From the NCBI RefSeq assembly GCF_003086295.3, contig NC_092051.1, positions 81,848,445 to 81,912,444 of the forward strand: a stretch of DNA of 64,000 bases, given 5' to 3'. Position numbers and translations under genes: made by a program. The DNA comes from Arachis hypogaea (lineage: Eukaryota > Streptophyta > Magnoliopsida > Fabales > Fabaceae). Of the stretch, positions 1 to 11,690 are shown in pieces. A model generated the notes under the pieces. The model was not told the origin of the DNA. It worked only from the letters and a program-made list of their open reading frames with translations, and made no database searches. Each line of letters opens with the position of its first letter. Positions within the stretch are counted from its first letter, which is position 1.

Positions 1-916
1 TTCCACTTCCTCAACATTAGTCTCCTCTTTAACATCTCTTCCAAACTTCACGGAAGATGGCTCTTCAACTTGAGATTCCTTTATATGCTCAACATATCCT
101 AAACATCCAACCACTACTTCCTTTTGTTCACTAATTTCTACCTCCTCCTCTTGTTGTACTTCTTGTTTTAACTCCTCCTCTTCTCCATGCAGCTTCAAGT
201 TTATTCCCTCACTAAGCTCTTTGGTTGCTTCTCCACATTCAACAATGGTAGCGCCTTGGTTGTATAGGCTTAGACGGGATGAGACCATGTTACCAATGGC
301 TTCTACCATGATAGCCATTTTTGCTCTTAACTCCGCAAACTTCTTTTCATCCTCCTCTTGTCACCTTAAGATATGAGATTCAAGATCTCTCAATTCCAAT
401 ATGGGGGCTTCATCGGGAGGTGATGGTGGAAGAGAAGGTTCATTGTTTGAGGGAAGGTTGTTATAATTGGAAGGTAGTTCATACTGGTGAAATCCTTGAG
501 GTGGTGTATGGACTTTGTGGTTCATGGGAGTATTGGTGTTGGAAAGGTGGTGGTTCTAGATGCGGTTCATATGGTGGTTGGTATGGTGGGTATGGGTTGG
601 GGTCATATGGAGGTAAATGGTGGTAGAAGGCTTGTGAGTAAGGTAGAGGGCAATGTCAAGGATGGGATTCAAATTCATGTGGTGGTTGTGGTTGACAATC
701 ACAATAAGGGTCATCACACATATTGGATTGGTTTGCATTAGGATTAGGATTATACCCATAAGAGTTCGGATGGGGTTGTTGCCAAGATGGTTGTCCATAA
801 GCTTGGGGCTCCTCACATCCTTGATTTCTAAATCCTTGATGCACATCCTCACTGAAACTTCCAAATCCTACAACATAGTTTGAACCACACTCAAAGCCAA
901 AGTGATGAGAATTCAT
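1..916 (-). pseudogene. X ORF1, acidic unknown protein, broken and partial
   Basis: Starts with MNSHHFGFECGSNYV, matching the start of Z ORF1 (MNSHPSRFEFGSNFV at 52477), so the start at 916 is well supported. It continues with a Pro/Tyr/Gln-rich stretch (PPHEFESHP, then TGA at 656-658), another stop near 361-363 in a shifted frame, and a strongly acidic Glu-rich part towards position 1 (for example EEEELKQEVQQEEEVEISE). The conserved C-terminal part seen in Y and Z is off-window. I do not recognise a named domain. It sits where gag normally lies, straight after the PBS, so a gag-derived or gag-replacing role is possible but unproven. Confidence 0.6.
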
Positions 917-1054
917 GGTGATAAGATAAGACAAAAACAAAACTAATAAGAAACAAAGAAAACAAAGTCCTACAACTAGCAAAAGCCAACAAACAAACCA
1001 AAAATCAAGCTATTCACAATATATACAATAGCCAATAAAATAGCACCATTGCTA

Positions 1055-1072
1055 TCCCCAACAATGGCGCCA
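1055..1072 (-). other. Primer-binding site of X (tRNA-Asp type)
   Basis: On the minus strand reads TGGCGCCATTGTTGGGGA. The plant tRNA-Asp 3' end predicts TGGCGCCGTTGCCGGGGA, so three bases differ. It lies three bases inside the LTR end (TGATG at 1076 in plus orientation). Confidence 0.8.
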
Positions 1073-1075
1073 TTT

Positions 1076-1752
1076 TGATGTGCGAGGCATTTCTTGTGTC
1101 GGTATAGAATTTCTCCAATTGGATGAATTCTCGTTGCACATTTAGTCTTACACCAACAAAGAATCCTCACAGGCAAAAATTTTAGTTGTCACAAAGAACA
1201 AACCCCAAATAAGAATTAATCAAAGTATTTAGACTCCGGGTCATCTCACGAGGATGGCAATGAAGTGGTCAATTATTGGCTATGAGAATGCATGGGGGGA
1301 ACAATTCAAATAAATGAAGCAAGTAATTAAAGGAAGCAAGATAAAGGACTCTTGGCTAAGACTTAAGTAATTGAGATCACTATCCTTGTCAACAATTCAA
1401 ATATTGATAATTATGTGGAACCGAGCTCATTAGGTCTACTCACTAAAGCCTTAAGTACGTAATATCTACTCCTAGGCTTGGAGTACATCAAATGGCTTGA
1501 TCAACATCAATCCATAAGTCCCAACCTAGCTACTAATTAACTTAGTAGTAGGTTAGAGTCAATGGTTATCAAATTGATTCCCAAGGGCTCTAGAATTACC
1601 AATTCAATAAAGCCCAAGGAATAAAGATCACTCGACCCCCTTAGCCTAGGCCAAGGGTCAAGAGAACTACTCAAAAACTATAGGAAGCATTATATCAAAC
1701 ACCTAATGTGCAATAAAAGTAAACATCACAAAATGCTAAAACTAACGAACCC
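1076..1752 (-). repeat. X 5' LTR, first segment
   Basis: Begins TGATGTGCGAGG, the reverse complement of the LTR 3' end, directly beside the PBS. It contains the cctctagga..gggtcatctcacgagg type U5 motif also seen in the LTRs of Y, Z and W. It runs up to the TSD AACCC (1748-1752) of S1. No gene. Confidence 0.8.
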
Positions 1753-2935
1753 TGTAACGACCCAATTTTCAATATGTCTAGATCATACCGAAAACTGAGC
1801 GCTACCAATTTGTCTTCCTAATTATTATCTATTATTTATCATATGAGCCTGATTCGTTGTTAAACGCGTAGTTAATTTGCTTGGTGTATTTTTTTTTTTG
1901 AAAACGTTTGGATTAATAGACAGAATCATTTATAATCAATTCACAAGTAATAACAGACAAAACAGCTATAAACAACCACACAAAAATACATCACAAGTAG
2001 TTGACAACATTCGGTGATTCAGCCTTTATTAGCATATAGACTGTTAGTTAGAACAACCCTAGATATAGCTAAATAATATCTATATACATATATATACATA
2101 CAACATCCTAGGTCCTGACCTGTTCAAGAGGTCCCTAAGCTGGCACCTAGGCTAGCCTAGACTCTATACTCACCTAGTCCCTCTAAACTACTAAAGCGAG
2201 GGAAAGTACGTTCTAGGTCTTCAAAACTCAAGTCAAGTGGAACGTCATCAAAAGATAGAACATCATCTGCTACTCCTCTGCACGATCAGACTTTTCCACA
2301 GGACGTCTCTCTGGTGCCTCATGAAGTAGCCACACAATAGGAATCTCGTACACAGGATTTAGGTTAAAGTACGCATACGAACGGGGTGCAGACGTTGGCT
2401 GGTCTCACAGTATATACATATAAACAGAGAACAATATTCACCCTAGACTCAGAAGACTATCTAGAGCAGAATCCTCTTCTTGCGAATGGTCATCAGCGAA
2501 CTATGGTGAGGTACTCTTACTTCCATCTGAAGGGGGAAGGGAGAGAGAAGGGGTAAGAGCTGGGGAGTTCTTAGTAGGGTCGGGGTTATTAGTTAAGTTC
2601 ATTAATTTGGGGTCGATTAGCAGACAAATAACATAATATAGCGAAGCAGTAAATAGAAAATAAAGATAGAAAGAGAAAGTAGAGACAACAGAAAGTAGAA
2701 CACAAACAAAAGAATACAAGAAAATAAAACACAGAAATAGCATGCAAGCAGACAAACATAAAGAAATAGACCACACTCAGAAAGGAATGCAACAGAGAAT
2801 GATGTGCAGACAAGAATGATGCATGTCTAGCCCTAGTGCAGGTAATGAGCTCATCTGTCGGTTACTAACCCGCTCCCGACGTTATCCAGCAACCTCTGTC
2901 TGGATAAGGCTTTCCTATTGGCTATACCCCTGTGT

Positions 2936-3115
2936 ACAGGAAATAACCCCTCTGCCACCACAGGGTCCACTGCACGCAGGAAATAACACATCTGCCACTG
3001 CAGGGATGTATGCCGACACACCTTCTGTATACAGGAAATAACCCCTCTGCCACTACAGAAATGGAACAGGTGGTCACGGTACTTCTGTAGCAGGAAATAA
3101 CCCCTCTGCCTTACA
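2936..3115. repeat. Minisatellite, four imperfect units with CAGGAAATAACCCCTCTGCC
   Basis: The core caggaaataaccCCTCTGCC recurs near 2937, 2977, 3030 and 3091 with irregular 40-60 bp spacing. Each copy is followed within a few bases by an acag or cagg end that can pair with the start of the unit. It lies just upstream of the hairpin array in S1. Confidence 0.75.
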
Positions 3116-3277
3116 GAAATAAAATATGGATCTGTACCGTAGGAAAGCGTTCTCAGTGGTCGCACCACTATCTATCTGACTGCCTTCACGCAGTAGATCA
3201 TCATACAAGTATATCCGGCGTTGCCTTAGCGCAACAAATGAATAAACACATCTCTTGGGCCTCCAGAAATAGCACTC

Positions 3278-3590
3278 CCGTAAGTGAACTTCGGCTTACA
3301 GAAATAGTGCCCCTGCAAGTGAACTTCGGCTTACAGGAATAATATAAACACAACAGAACAACTTTCTGTAGGTGAACTTCGGCCTACAAAAATGGCACCT
3401 CTGTAAGTGAACTTCAGCTTACAGAAATGGGGCCCCTGTAAGTGAACTTCGGCTTACAGGTATCACAACTCTCTGTAGGTGAACTTCGGCCTACAGGAGC
3501 AACACCCTGAGATACACAATTGATATTCGCTGCAGGTGAACTTCGGCCTACAGGAATAACAACTCACTGTAGGTGAACTTGGGCCTACAG
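3278..3590. repeat. Array of eight hairpin units in S1
   Basis: Eight copies of a 7-bp stem, 10-base loop, 7-bp stem unit: CTGTARG, TGAACTTCGG, CYTACAG. Spacing is about 35-55 bp. Some units have AAG with CTT and others AGG with CCT, so the two arms change together. Units 2 and 7 have one C/A mismatch at the same stem position. Confidence 0.85.
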
Positions 3591-6104
3591 GACCTCTAGG
3601 GCCAATGGAAAAGCAGCAGATGAACATACAACAGAACATCATGCCACAAGGCTTAACTCTTTATTCTTATACTCTTCTCCTCTATTCTCTTTGTTATATT
3701 ACTCTTTTCTCATTATCATCATTCAATATCATTCTCATTGTTCATCATTACTTTCACATTCTTATGCAGTACTTCTTTTTTTCTCTGTTCAATCATACTA
3801 TACAAACTTTACAGCTTTTACTTTTACAATATCTTGGCTCAAACCATTTCTCTTTATCATATTACTCTTTTCACTTTGTCTTTTTACTCTGCTCTGATTA
3901 CTCTTTTCTTTGTATCTCTTTACTTTTCTCTGGTTACTCTGTTCTCTGTATTTTCTTTACTCTGCTCTGATTTCTCTGTTTAACGTATGTATTTAAAGCT
4001 TATGTAAATTTCGGTATGAATAGTTAGTCTGTCCCAAGTATAGGTTCATTAAGTCTATACTGAAACAGTTTAACTTTTCATATAATACCTAACCCTAGTC
4101 GCAATTCAAGGACTAACTATGTTGCCCTAGTTCGTTCACTAATTTCTGTCTGTTTTTCTGTTATTAAAACCTTACAGACTTTTCTTTAGTTTTTATCTTT
4201 TCTTCAACTTTTTATCTTTCTTTTATCTTTGCCTCACTAATATGTTCTTACCACTCCCTAAGTGTTTTATGAAGGTAATTATGAGATTCTGCACTTAAAG
4301 TTGTCTTTCTAAAACTTTTACAGAAAATTGCCTTTTCTGCATTATTTTATTATTTTTATTAAAATATTATTTTTAATTAAATATTATTATTTATTATTTT
4401 ATTATTATTTATTATTTTATTAATATACTTTCGAAAATTACCTTAACTTTACCTTTAACCTTTAAAATTCACTTTTTACCACCCGTAACTTTTAATATTT
4501 CTACTTTTACCACCCTAACTTTCAGAAATTACCATATAACCCCTCAAACACCAAATTGATTACTTCCTTGCCCTTTTATGAATCAAAAAGGTGTTCTTCA
4601 TTGTTCTTCATCACACTCAAAGTGTTCTTCATGTTCTTCATAAATTCTTCAGATTCTTTCTCTGTTTTTACCCGTTTTTCAGTCTTTTCAGCAACCGATT
4701 TTTACCAAAATTCAAAATAAAATTGCAGCCACTAAAACCCCATCGTTTCTACATGATTTTAACACAAATTGAACCCCAATTTAAGGTCTAGGGTTCGTTT
4801 TTCCAGCAGCCATGAAGAACACAAATTCAAAGTTGAATATCATCAAATTTCATCAAATTTTCACCAAAATTTCAACAAGAATTACTCATATAAACAATCA
4901 ATTTCAAGCATAACCAAACCATATCATAATCACACAACTCAAACACAATCAATCAAGATTAAATTCGTCAATCCCTACCTGGTTTTGTTGCTCCTAATCC
5001 GGTTAAACTTTCAGGTGGTCCTTAAGCACTTTTTCCTCCTAAATCACTTCAAGAACAACTTTAAATCCAAAAACTCTCAACTGACCAAATCTCACTCAGT
5101 ATGTTAGGAAGAGATATCTCACCTTATACTTGCTGGAAATTCACATTTCTTGGCCCTCAAGTCAAGTTAAGCATGATTCCTAAGGAAGAACATCAAGAAA
5201 ACACATGTTTTGCATGGTTTTCCTTGAAAACCAAATTTAAATGGGAAAGGTACAGCCATCTAACCTTATTTCCAGCCTTGATAAGTTACATGGTTATGTA
5301 GAGGAAGAAGAGAGGATCATTTTGGTGAAATCGGAGTTTAGATTTGAGTTTTAGTTCAGAAGAAATCAAGCTTTGAAGATTAAGTGTTCATGAAAGTTTC
5401 TCTCTTTTCTCTCTTGTTATTTTCGGCCAAAATGATGAAATGAGACAGCCTTGGAGGTCTTGGGGGTGTAAGGTGAGTTGTGATTGGTTGGCTTGGAGGT
5501 GGATTAAAATAATATTAAAATATGTCAGGTGTATAACTACTAAAACTAGATGTATCGGAACACTCGTAAAAACACCTCTAAAAATTATTTTCTGAGCTAC
5601 TAGCATAAATGACACTAGTAACATATTTATTATGAGAATAAAACATGAATAATGAGGCCTTAGCATTGCTAAAGTCACGAGAGAGTGCTGGTGCTAAGCT
5701 GCACCAGTAAACCGTAAACCCGGTTAAACCGATTTTTCCGTTTTTAAATAAAACAGACCAGGTAACCTTATAATATCATTCAAGCATTTTCTAATACTAA
5801 TATAATGATAATATTATACTATTATCTCTCTCCTCTCATGAATCGAGTCCGGTTCATCAAACAGAGACTATTTACGAAAATCAGAATCAAAACCCCTAAC
5901 CGAAACGGTTCAAAAACTAGGTTCTTCGTGACCGCGTTATCGAGCTTGCCTCGGAAAAGGTTCTAGCTTAAGGATGACATAATGATAATGAGGATTGAGA
6001 TGCTTGATGATATAACAGAGGTGTTTCCTTTACTGATCTTTCGGAGAAATCCATGCCTTCAGAAAAGATCTCGCGTACACGAAAATCAGGGTTGTTACAA
6101 ACCC

Positions 6105-6788
6105 CATAACTTTCATAAGCCAGAAATCAATAATAGCAAGCAAGATCAACATAAAAGAAACATGGAAACATGAAGTTGCATTAAAAGAAATTTGGATCTA
6201 ACAATGTTTATCAACATACAAGAGAGCAAATTGAGAAATTGACTTTACAACTAAGCAAATCAAGATGTAGAATTGAGAAATTGTAAACGAAAAAAGATGA
6301 AATCAAGTAATTAAATCAAGATCCAAGACAATTTAACCTAATCATAACCTAATTCTAGAGAGAAGAGGGAGTTCTCTCTCTAGAAAACTAACTAAAGGCT
6401 CATGTTGACTAACTAATTGCTCCCCCTTTGCTTGGACTTCAATTCTGCATGAAATACACTCAGAAACAAGTTGGATTTGGGCCTGGGCAGCTCAAAAATC
6501 GCCCCCAGTGTTTTGCCTTTAAGTGAGTCACGTGAGAGTATCAGCGCGTACGCGTCATGTGCGCGTGCACATCGATTGGCAGTTTCTTCATTCGCGCAGA
6601 CGCAGCAAGTACGCGTGCGCGTCTCTATGCGAAATCACTTCTGCGTGTGCACGCTTTGTATGCGTGCGCGCCCATCAATGCATTCCCAATTCTTGTTTCC
6701 TCATGCATTCTCCACTTTGTATGCTTTTCTCCTCATTTCTTCCATCCAATACTTGCCTTATGAACCTAAAATCACTTAACAAACACAT
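6105..6788 (-). repeat. X 5' LTR, second segment
   Basis: Continues the X LTR after S1 and ends at the TSD CACAT (6784-6788) of F1. Positions 6530-6670 carry a cluster of CG-rich palindromes such as GCGCGTACGCGTC and GCGCGTGCACAT, the X version of the palindrome clusters found in the other elements. The short open frames across it are by-products of that cluster. No gene. Confidence 0.8.
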
Positions 6789-8454
6789 TGGTGCGCAGAA
6801 ATTGTGATTACACTTTGATTATGTAGAATTCATCGCTCTTTCTTTCCCTGGTAATGGCGCCAAAAACATGATGCCAATACCATGCTTCACAACTTCGCAC
6901 AACGAACCAGCAAGTGCACTGGGTCGTCCAAGTAATACCTTACGTGAGTAAGGGTCGAATCCCACGGAGATTGTTGGTATGAAGCAAGCTATGGTCACCT
7001 TGTAAATCTCAGTCAGGCGGATATAAAATAGTAGTGGGGTTTTCGAAAATAATTAATAAAATAGGGATAGAAATACTTATGTAAATCATTGGTGAGAATT
7101 TCAGATAAGTGCATAGAGATGCTTTCGTTCCTCTGAACCTCTGCTTTCCTGCTGTCTTCATCCAATCAGTCTTACTCCTTTCCATGGCTGGCTTTATGTA
7201 AGGGCATCACCGTTGTCATTGGCTACATCCCCTCCTCTCAGTGAAAATGGTCAACGCACCCTGTCACGGTACGGCTATTCATCTGTTGGTTCTCGATCAT
7301 GCTAGAATAGGATTCACCCTCCTTTTGCGTCTGTCACTAACGCCCAGCACTCGCGAGTTTGAAGCTCGTCACAGTCATTCAATCATTGAATCCTACTCAG
7401 AATACCATAGACAAGGTTTAGACTTTCCGGATTCTCTTGAATGCCGCCATCATTCTAGCTTACACCACGAAGATTCCGATTAAGAGATCTAAGAGATACT
7501 CATTCAATCGAAAGTAGAACGGAAGTGGTTGTCAGGCACGCGTTCATGGGCAATGATAATGATTGTCACGTTCATCACATTCAGGTTGAAGTGCGAATGA
7601 ATATCTTAGAAGCAGAATAAGTTGAATTGAATAGAAAACAGTAGTACTTTGCATTAATCTTTGAGGAACAGCAGAGCTCCACACCTTAATCTATGGAGTG
7701 CAGAAACTCTACCGTTAAAATTACATAAGTGAATAGAGGGTAAGCATGGCTGAATGCCCAGCCTCCCAAGGAGGTCTAGAGATCTGAAAATTATCAAAAG
7801 ATACAATCCAGAATCAAAAGATATCTAATACAATAGTAAAAGGTCCTATTTATAATAGACTAGCTACTAGGGTTTACATAAGTAAGTAATTGATGCATAA
7901 ATCCACTTCCGGGGCCCACTTGGTGTGTGCTTGGGCTGAGCTTTAACTTTCCACGTGCAGAGGCCATTTGTGGAGTTGAACGCCAGGTTTTGATCCATTT
8001 CTGGCGTTCAACTCTGGTTCTTGATCCATTTCTGGCGCTGAACTCCAGAATTGGGCAGAGAGCTGGCGTTGAACGCCCGTTTACGTCATCTATCCTCGAG
8101 CAAAGTATGGACTATTATATATTGCTGGAAAGCCCTGGATGCCTACTTTCCAACACAATTAGAAGCGCGCCATTTCAAGTTCTGTAGCTCCATAAAATCC
8201 ACTTTGAGTGCAGGGAGGTCAGAATCCAACAGCATCAGCAGTCCTTCTTCAACCTCTGAATTTGATTTTTGCTCAAGTCCCTCAATTTCAGCCAGAAAAT
8301 ACCTGAAATCACAAAAAAACACACAAACTCATAGTAAAGTCCATAAATATGAATTTAACATAAAAACTAATGAAAACATCCCTAAAAGTAACTAGATCCT
8401 ACTAAAAACATACTAAAAACAATGCCAAAAAGCGTATAAATTATCCGCTCATCA
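6789..8454 (-). repeat. F1 3' LTR
   Basis: Plus strand runs from TGGTGCGCAG to CCGCTCATCA, giving TG..CA ends. It contains a U5 hairpin near 6938-6953, a TATA box at 7847-7854 and palindromes of the ctggcgttNaacgccag type at 7971-8085. Small open frames in it are LTR noise. No gene. Confidence 0.92.
7847..7854 (-). promoter_or_regulatory. TATA box, F1 3' LTR
   Basis: TATAAATA on the minus strand at the position conserved in all F LTR copies. It could drive read-out transcription into X. Confidence 0.6.
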
Positions 8455-9576
8455 CAACACCAAACTTAAATTGTTGCTTGTCCCCAAGCAACTAAAAATC
8501 AAATAGGATAAAAAGAAGAGAATATACTATAAATTCCAAACTATCAATGAAACATAGCTCCAATTAAATGAGCGAAACTTATAGCTTTTTTCCTCTTGAA
8601 TAGTTTTGGCATCTCACTTTATTCATTGAAGTTCAGAATGATTGGCATCTATAGGAACTCAGAGTTCAGATAGTGTTATTGACTCTCCTAGTTCAGTATG
8701 ATGATTCTTGAACACAGCTATTTTATAAGTCTTGGCCGTGGCCCTAAGCACTTTGTTTTCCAGTATTACCACAGACACATAATTGGGTGAACCTTTTCAG
8801 ATTGTGACTCAGCTTTGCTAAAGTCCGCAATTAGAGGTGTCCAGGATTCTTAAGCACACTCTTTTTTTGCTTTGGACCTTGACTTTAACCGCTCAGTCTC
8901 AAGTTTTCACTTGACACCTACACGCCACAAGCACATGGTTAGGGACAGCTTGGTTTAGCCGCTTAGGCCAGGATTTTATTCCTTTAGGCCCTCCTATCCA
9001 CTGATGCTCAAAGCCTTGGGATCCTTTTTAATTGCCCTTTCCTTTTGGTTTTAAGGGTTATTGGCTTTTTGCTCTTGCCTCTTGGTTTTAAGAGCTTTTG
9101 GCTTTTTCTTCTTGCTTTTTCTTTCCATTTTTTTTCGCCTATATTTTTTTTTTCTGCAAGCTTTGTTCTTTGCTGCTTTTTCTTGCTTCAAGAATCATTT
9201 TTATGATTTTTCAGATTATCAAATAACATGTCTCCTAGTCATCATTCTTTCAAGAGCCAACATATTTAACATTCTTAAACAACAACTTCAAAAGACATAT
9301 GCACTGTTCAAGCATACATTCAGAAAACAAGAAGCATTGTCACCACATCAATATAATTAAGCTATGTTCAAGGATAAATTCAAAACTCATGTACTTCTTG
9401 TTCTTTTGAATTAAAATATTTTTCATTTAAGAGAGGTGATGGATTCATAGGACATTCATAACTTTAAGACAAAGTTACTAACTACTAATGATCATGTAAT
9501 AAAGACACAAACATGGATAAGCACATAACATAGAAAACGAAAAACAGAAGAAATAAGAACAAGGAATGAATCCACC
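8455..9576 (-). other. F1 trailing region between ORF2 and 3' LTR
   Basis: About 1.1 kb with no coding potential. It has a T/C-rich stretch (9060-9200) and ends at the LTR with TAAGTTTGGTGT (minus strand, 8457-8468), which sits where a polypurine tract should be. The same region is found in F3 at 34966-36123. Confidence 0.75.
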
Positions 9577-10725
9577 TTAGTGACGGTGGCGTTTCCTTCT
9601 TGAGGAACCAATGATGTCCTTGAGCTCTTCTATGTCTCTTCCTTGTTTTTGTTGCTCCTCCCTCATTGCTTTTTGATCTTCTCTTATTTCATGAAGGATG
9701 ATGGAGTGCTCTTGATGTTCCACCCTTAGTTGTCCCATGTTGGAACTCAATTCTCCTAGGGAGGTGTTGATTTGCTTCCAATAGTTTTGTGGAGGAAAAT
9801 GCATTTGAGGCATTTCCGGGATCTCATGGTGATGAGCTTCATACGCCTCTTGAGCTCCATGAATGGGCTCTCTTGCTTGCTCCATATTTTTTTTAGTGAT
9901 GGGCTTGTCCTCTTTAATGAGGATATCTCCCTCTATGTCAATCCCAGCCGAATTACAGAGGTGGCAAATGAGGTGAGGAAAGGCTAACCTTGCCATAGTG
10001 GAGGACTTGTCAGCCACCTTGTAAAGTTCTTGAGGTATAATCTCATGAACTTCCACCTCTTCTCTAATCATGATACTATGGATCATGATGGCCCGGTCTA
10101 TAGTAACTTCAGACTGGTTGCTAGTGGGAATGATTGAGCATTGAATGAACTCCAACCACCCTCTAGCTACAGGCTTAAGGTCCAGTCTTCTCAGTTGAAC
10201 CGGTTTGCCTTTTGAGTCAATTTTCCATTGAGCTCCTTCTACACATATGTCCATAAGGACTTGGTCCAACCTTTGATCAAAGTTGACTCTCCTTGTGTAG
10301 GGGCGTGCGTTCTCTTCCATGTTTGGCAAGTTGAATGCCAACCTCACATTTTTCGGACTAAAATCTAAGTATTTCCCCCGAACTATTGTAACATAGTTCT
10401 TTGGATCTGGGTTCTTACTTTGATCATGGTTCTTGGTGATCCATGCATTGGCATAGAACTCTTGAACTATTAGGATGCCGACTTGTTGGATGGGATTTGT
10501 TAGAACATCCCAACCTCTTCTTTGAATTTCATGTCGGATCTCCGGATACTCATTTCTTTTGAGTTTGAAAGGGACCTCAGGGATCACCTTCTTCTTGGCC
10601 ACAACATCATAGAAGTGGTCTTGATGGGCTTTGGAGATGAACCTTTCCATCTCCCATGACTCGGAGGTGGAAGCTTTTGTCTTCCCTTTTCCTTTTCTAG
10701 AGGATTCTCCGGTCTTAGGTGCCAT
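9577..10725 (-). CDS. F1 ORF2, plant transposon-type protein, intact
   Basis: About 382 residues, the only intact long reading frame in the window. It starts MAPKTGESSRKGKG; the same ATG and context recur in F3 (30851), which fixes the start. Residues 1-25 are basic and Ser-rich. About 27-300 form the domain seen in plant entries called putative plant transposon protein (ERFISKAHQDHFYDVV, VQEFYANAW, KYLDFSPKNVRLAFNLP, RGWLEFIQ, ARLAFPHLICHLC). From about 315 there is a Gln/Glu-rich probable coiled coil (LGELSSNMGQLRVEHQEH onward). It ends in a basic RRKRHRH tail that could be a nuclear signal. I see no catalytic motif of a known transposase. It lies between gag-pro and the 3' LTR, the place of env-like genes in Athila-type elements. 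Function unknown. Confidence 0.85.
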   Translation of the reverse strand: MAPKTGESSRKGKGKTKASTSESWEMERFISKAHQDHFYDVVAKKKVIPEVPFKLKRNEYPEIRHEIQRRGWDVLTNPIQQVGILIVQEFYANAWITKNHDQSKNPDPKNYVTIVRGKYLDFSPKNVRLAFNLPNMEENARPYTRRVNFDQRLDQVLMDICVEGAQWKIDSKGKPVQLRRLDLKPVARGWLEFIQCSIIPTSNQSEVTIDRAIMIHSIMIREEVEVHEIIPQELYKVADKSSTMARLAFPHLICHLCNSAGIDIEGDILIKEDKPITKKNMEQAREPIHGAQEAYEAHHHEIPEMPQMHFPPQNYWKQINTSLGELSSNMGQLRVEHQEHSIILHEIREDQKAMREEQQKQGRDIEELKDIIGSSRRKRHRH

Positions 10726-11690
10726 CAATGGTAATGGAAAAACAAAAAGCTTATGCTTTTACCACACCAAACTTAGAATATTGCTCGCCCTCGAGCAAGT
10801 GAAGAAAGAATAGATGAAGAAGAAGAAGAAATGGAGGAGAGGGAGAAGGAGTTGTGTTTCGGCCAAGAAGAGAAGAGAGGGTTATGTTGTGTGAAAATGA
10901 GGTAGAATGGAAGGCTTTATATAGGGAAGGGAGGGGGGTGAGGTTTCGGCCATATAGGGTGGGTGTGGGTGGGAAAGTGATTTTGAATTTTGAAGGTAAG
11001 TGGAGTTTATGAGGTAGGTTTATGGGGAAGAGTGGATGGATGTGAGTGGTGAAGAGGTGATGGGGAAGAGAGATTGAGGTGATTGGTGAAGGGTTTTGGG
11101 GAAGAGTGTTTATGGGATTGTGTGAAAGAGGGGTGAGAAGAAGTTAGTGGAGGTAGGTGGGGATCCTGTGGGGTCCACAGATCCTGAGATGATCCTGTGG
11201 GGTCCACAGATCCTGAGGTGTTCAAGGATTTACATCCTTGCACCAAATTAGGCATGTAAAGTGCCCTTGCACATAACTCTGGACGTTCAGCGCCATGTTG
11301 GTGCCCATTTTGGGCGTTCAACGCCCATTTACTGGCCATTTCTGGTGTTGAACGCCAGAACCATGCTTGTTCTGGGCGTTCAGCGCCAGCTCCTCTCCAG
11401 GGTGTAATTCTGGCGTTCAGCGCCCAGATGATGCCCATTTTGGGCGTTCAGCGCCAGAACCATGCTCTGTTCTGGCGTTGAACGCCAGGCAGATGCTTCC
11501 TCCAGGGTGTGATTTTTCTTCTGCTGTTTTTGATTCCGTTTTCAAGTTTTATATTTATTTTGTGACTCCACATGATCGTCAACCTATAAAGACATATAAC
11601 CAAGAAAAATATAGTTAGATAGAAATTGGGTTGCCTCCCAACAAGCGCTTCTTTAATATCAATAGCTTGACAGTGGGCTCTCATGGAGCC
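10726..11690 (-). other. F1 spacer between gag-pro and ORF2
   Basis: Non-coding. It holds the palindrome cluster (11275-11500), a duplicated gatcctgtggggtccacaga phrase (about 11163-11215), and a C/T-rich leader just before ORF2 on the minus strand. Another TAAGTTTGGTGT lies at 10764-10775. Confidence 0.75.
11275..11500. repeat. F1 internal palindrome cluster, CTGGCGTTNAACGCCAG type
   Basis: At least seven half or full copies of the near-perfect 8+1+8 inverted repeat, written variously as gcgttcagcgccag, gcgttcaacgccc and tggcgttgaacgccagg. They are spaced about 25-45 bp apart. The same motif occurs in the F LTRs. Confidence 0.85.

Larger units (their letters stand above)
1753..6099. mobile_element. 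S1, probable solo LTR of 4.35 kb
   Basis: Starts TGTAACGACCC and ends GGGTTGTTACA, an 11-bp imperfect terminal inverted repeat with TG..CA ends. It is flanked by perfect copies of AACCC (1748-1752 and 6100-6104). No coding region, PBS or internal terminal repeat is visible, so a solo LTR left by recombination of a large element is the simplest reading. The long open frame at 3605-3970 is a T-rich low-complexity stretch and not convincing. It contains two minisatellites (2936-3115 and 3278-3590). Orientation is not determined. Confidence 0.8.

Noticed and set aside
3278..3590. CRISPR-like appearance of regularly repeated units
   Set aside because: Spacing is irregular, spacers are related, and the setting is a plant LTR; these are hairpin minisatellites.
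3605..3970. 121-codon open frame rich in Leu, Phe, Ser and Tyr, looking like a membrane protein
   Set aside because: It is translated T/C-rich low-complexity DNA inside S1; parallel frames look the same.
6938..6990. gggtcgaatccc in the F LTR resembles a pol III B box
   Set aside because: It is on the antisense strand of the LTR, differs from the consensus, has no A box at a proper distance, and most copies read gggtcgatccc.
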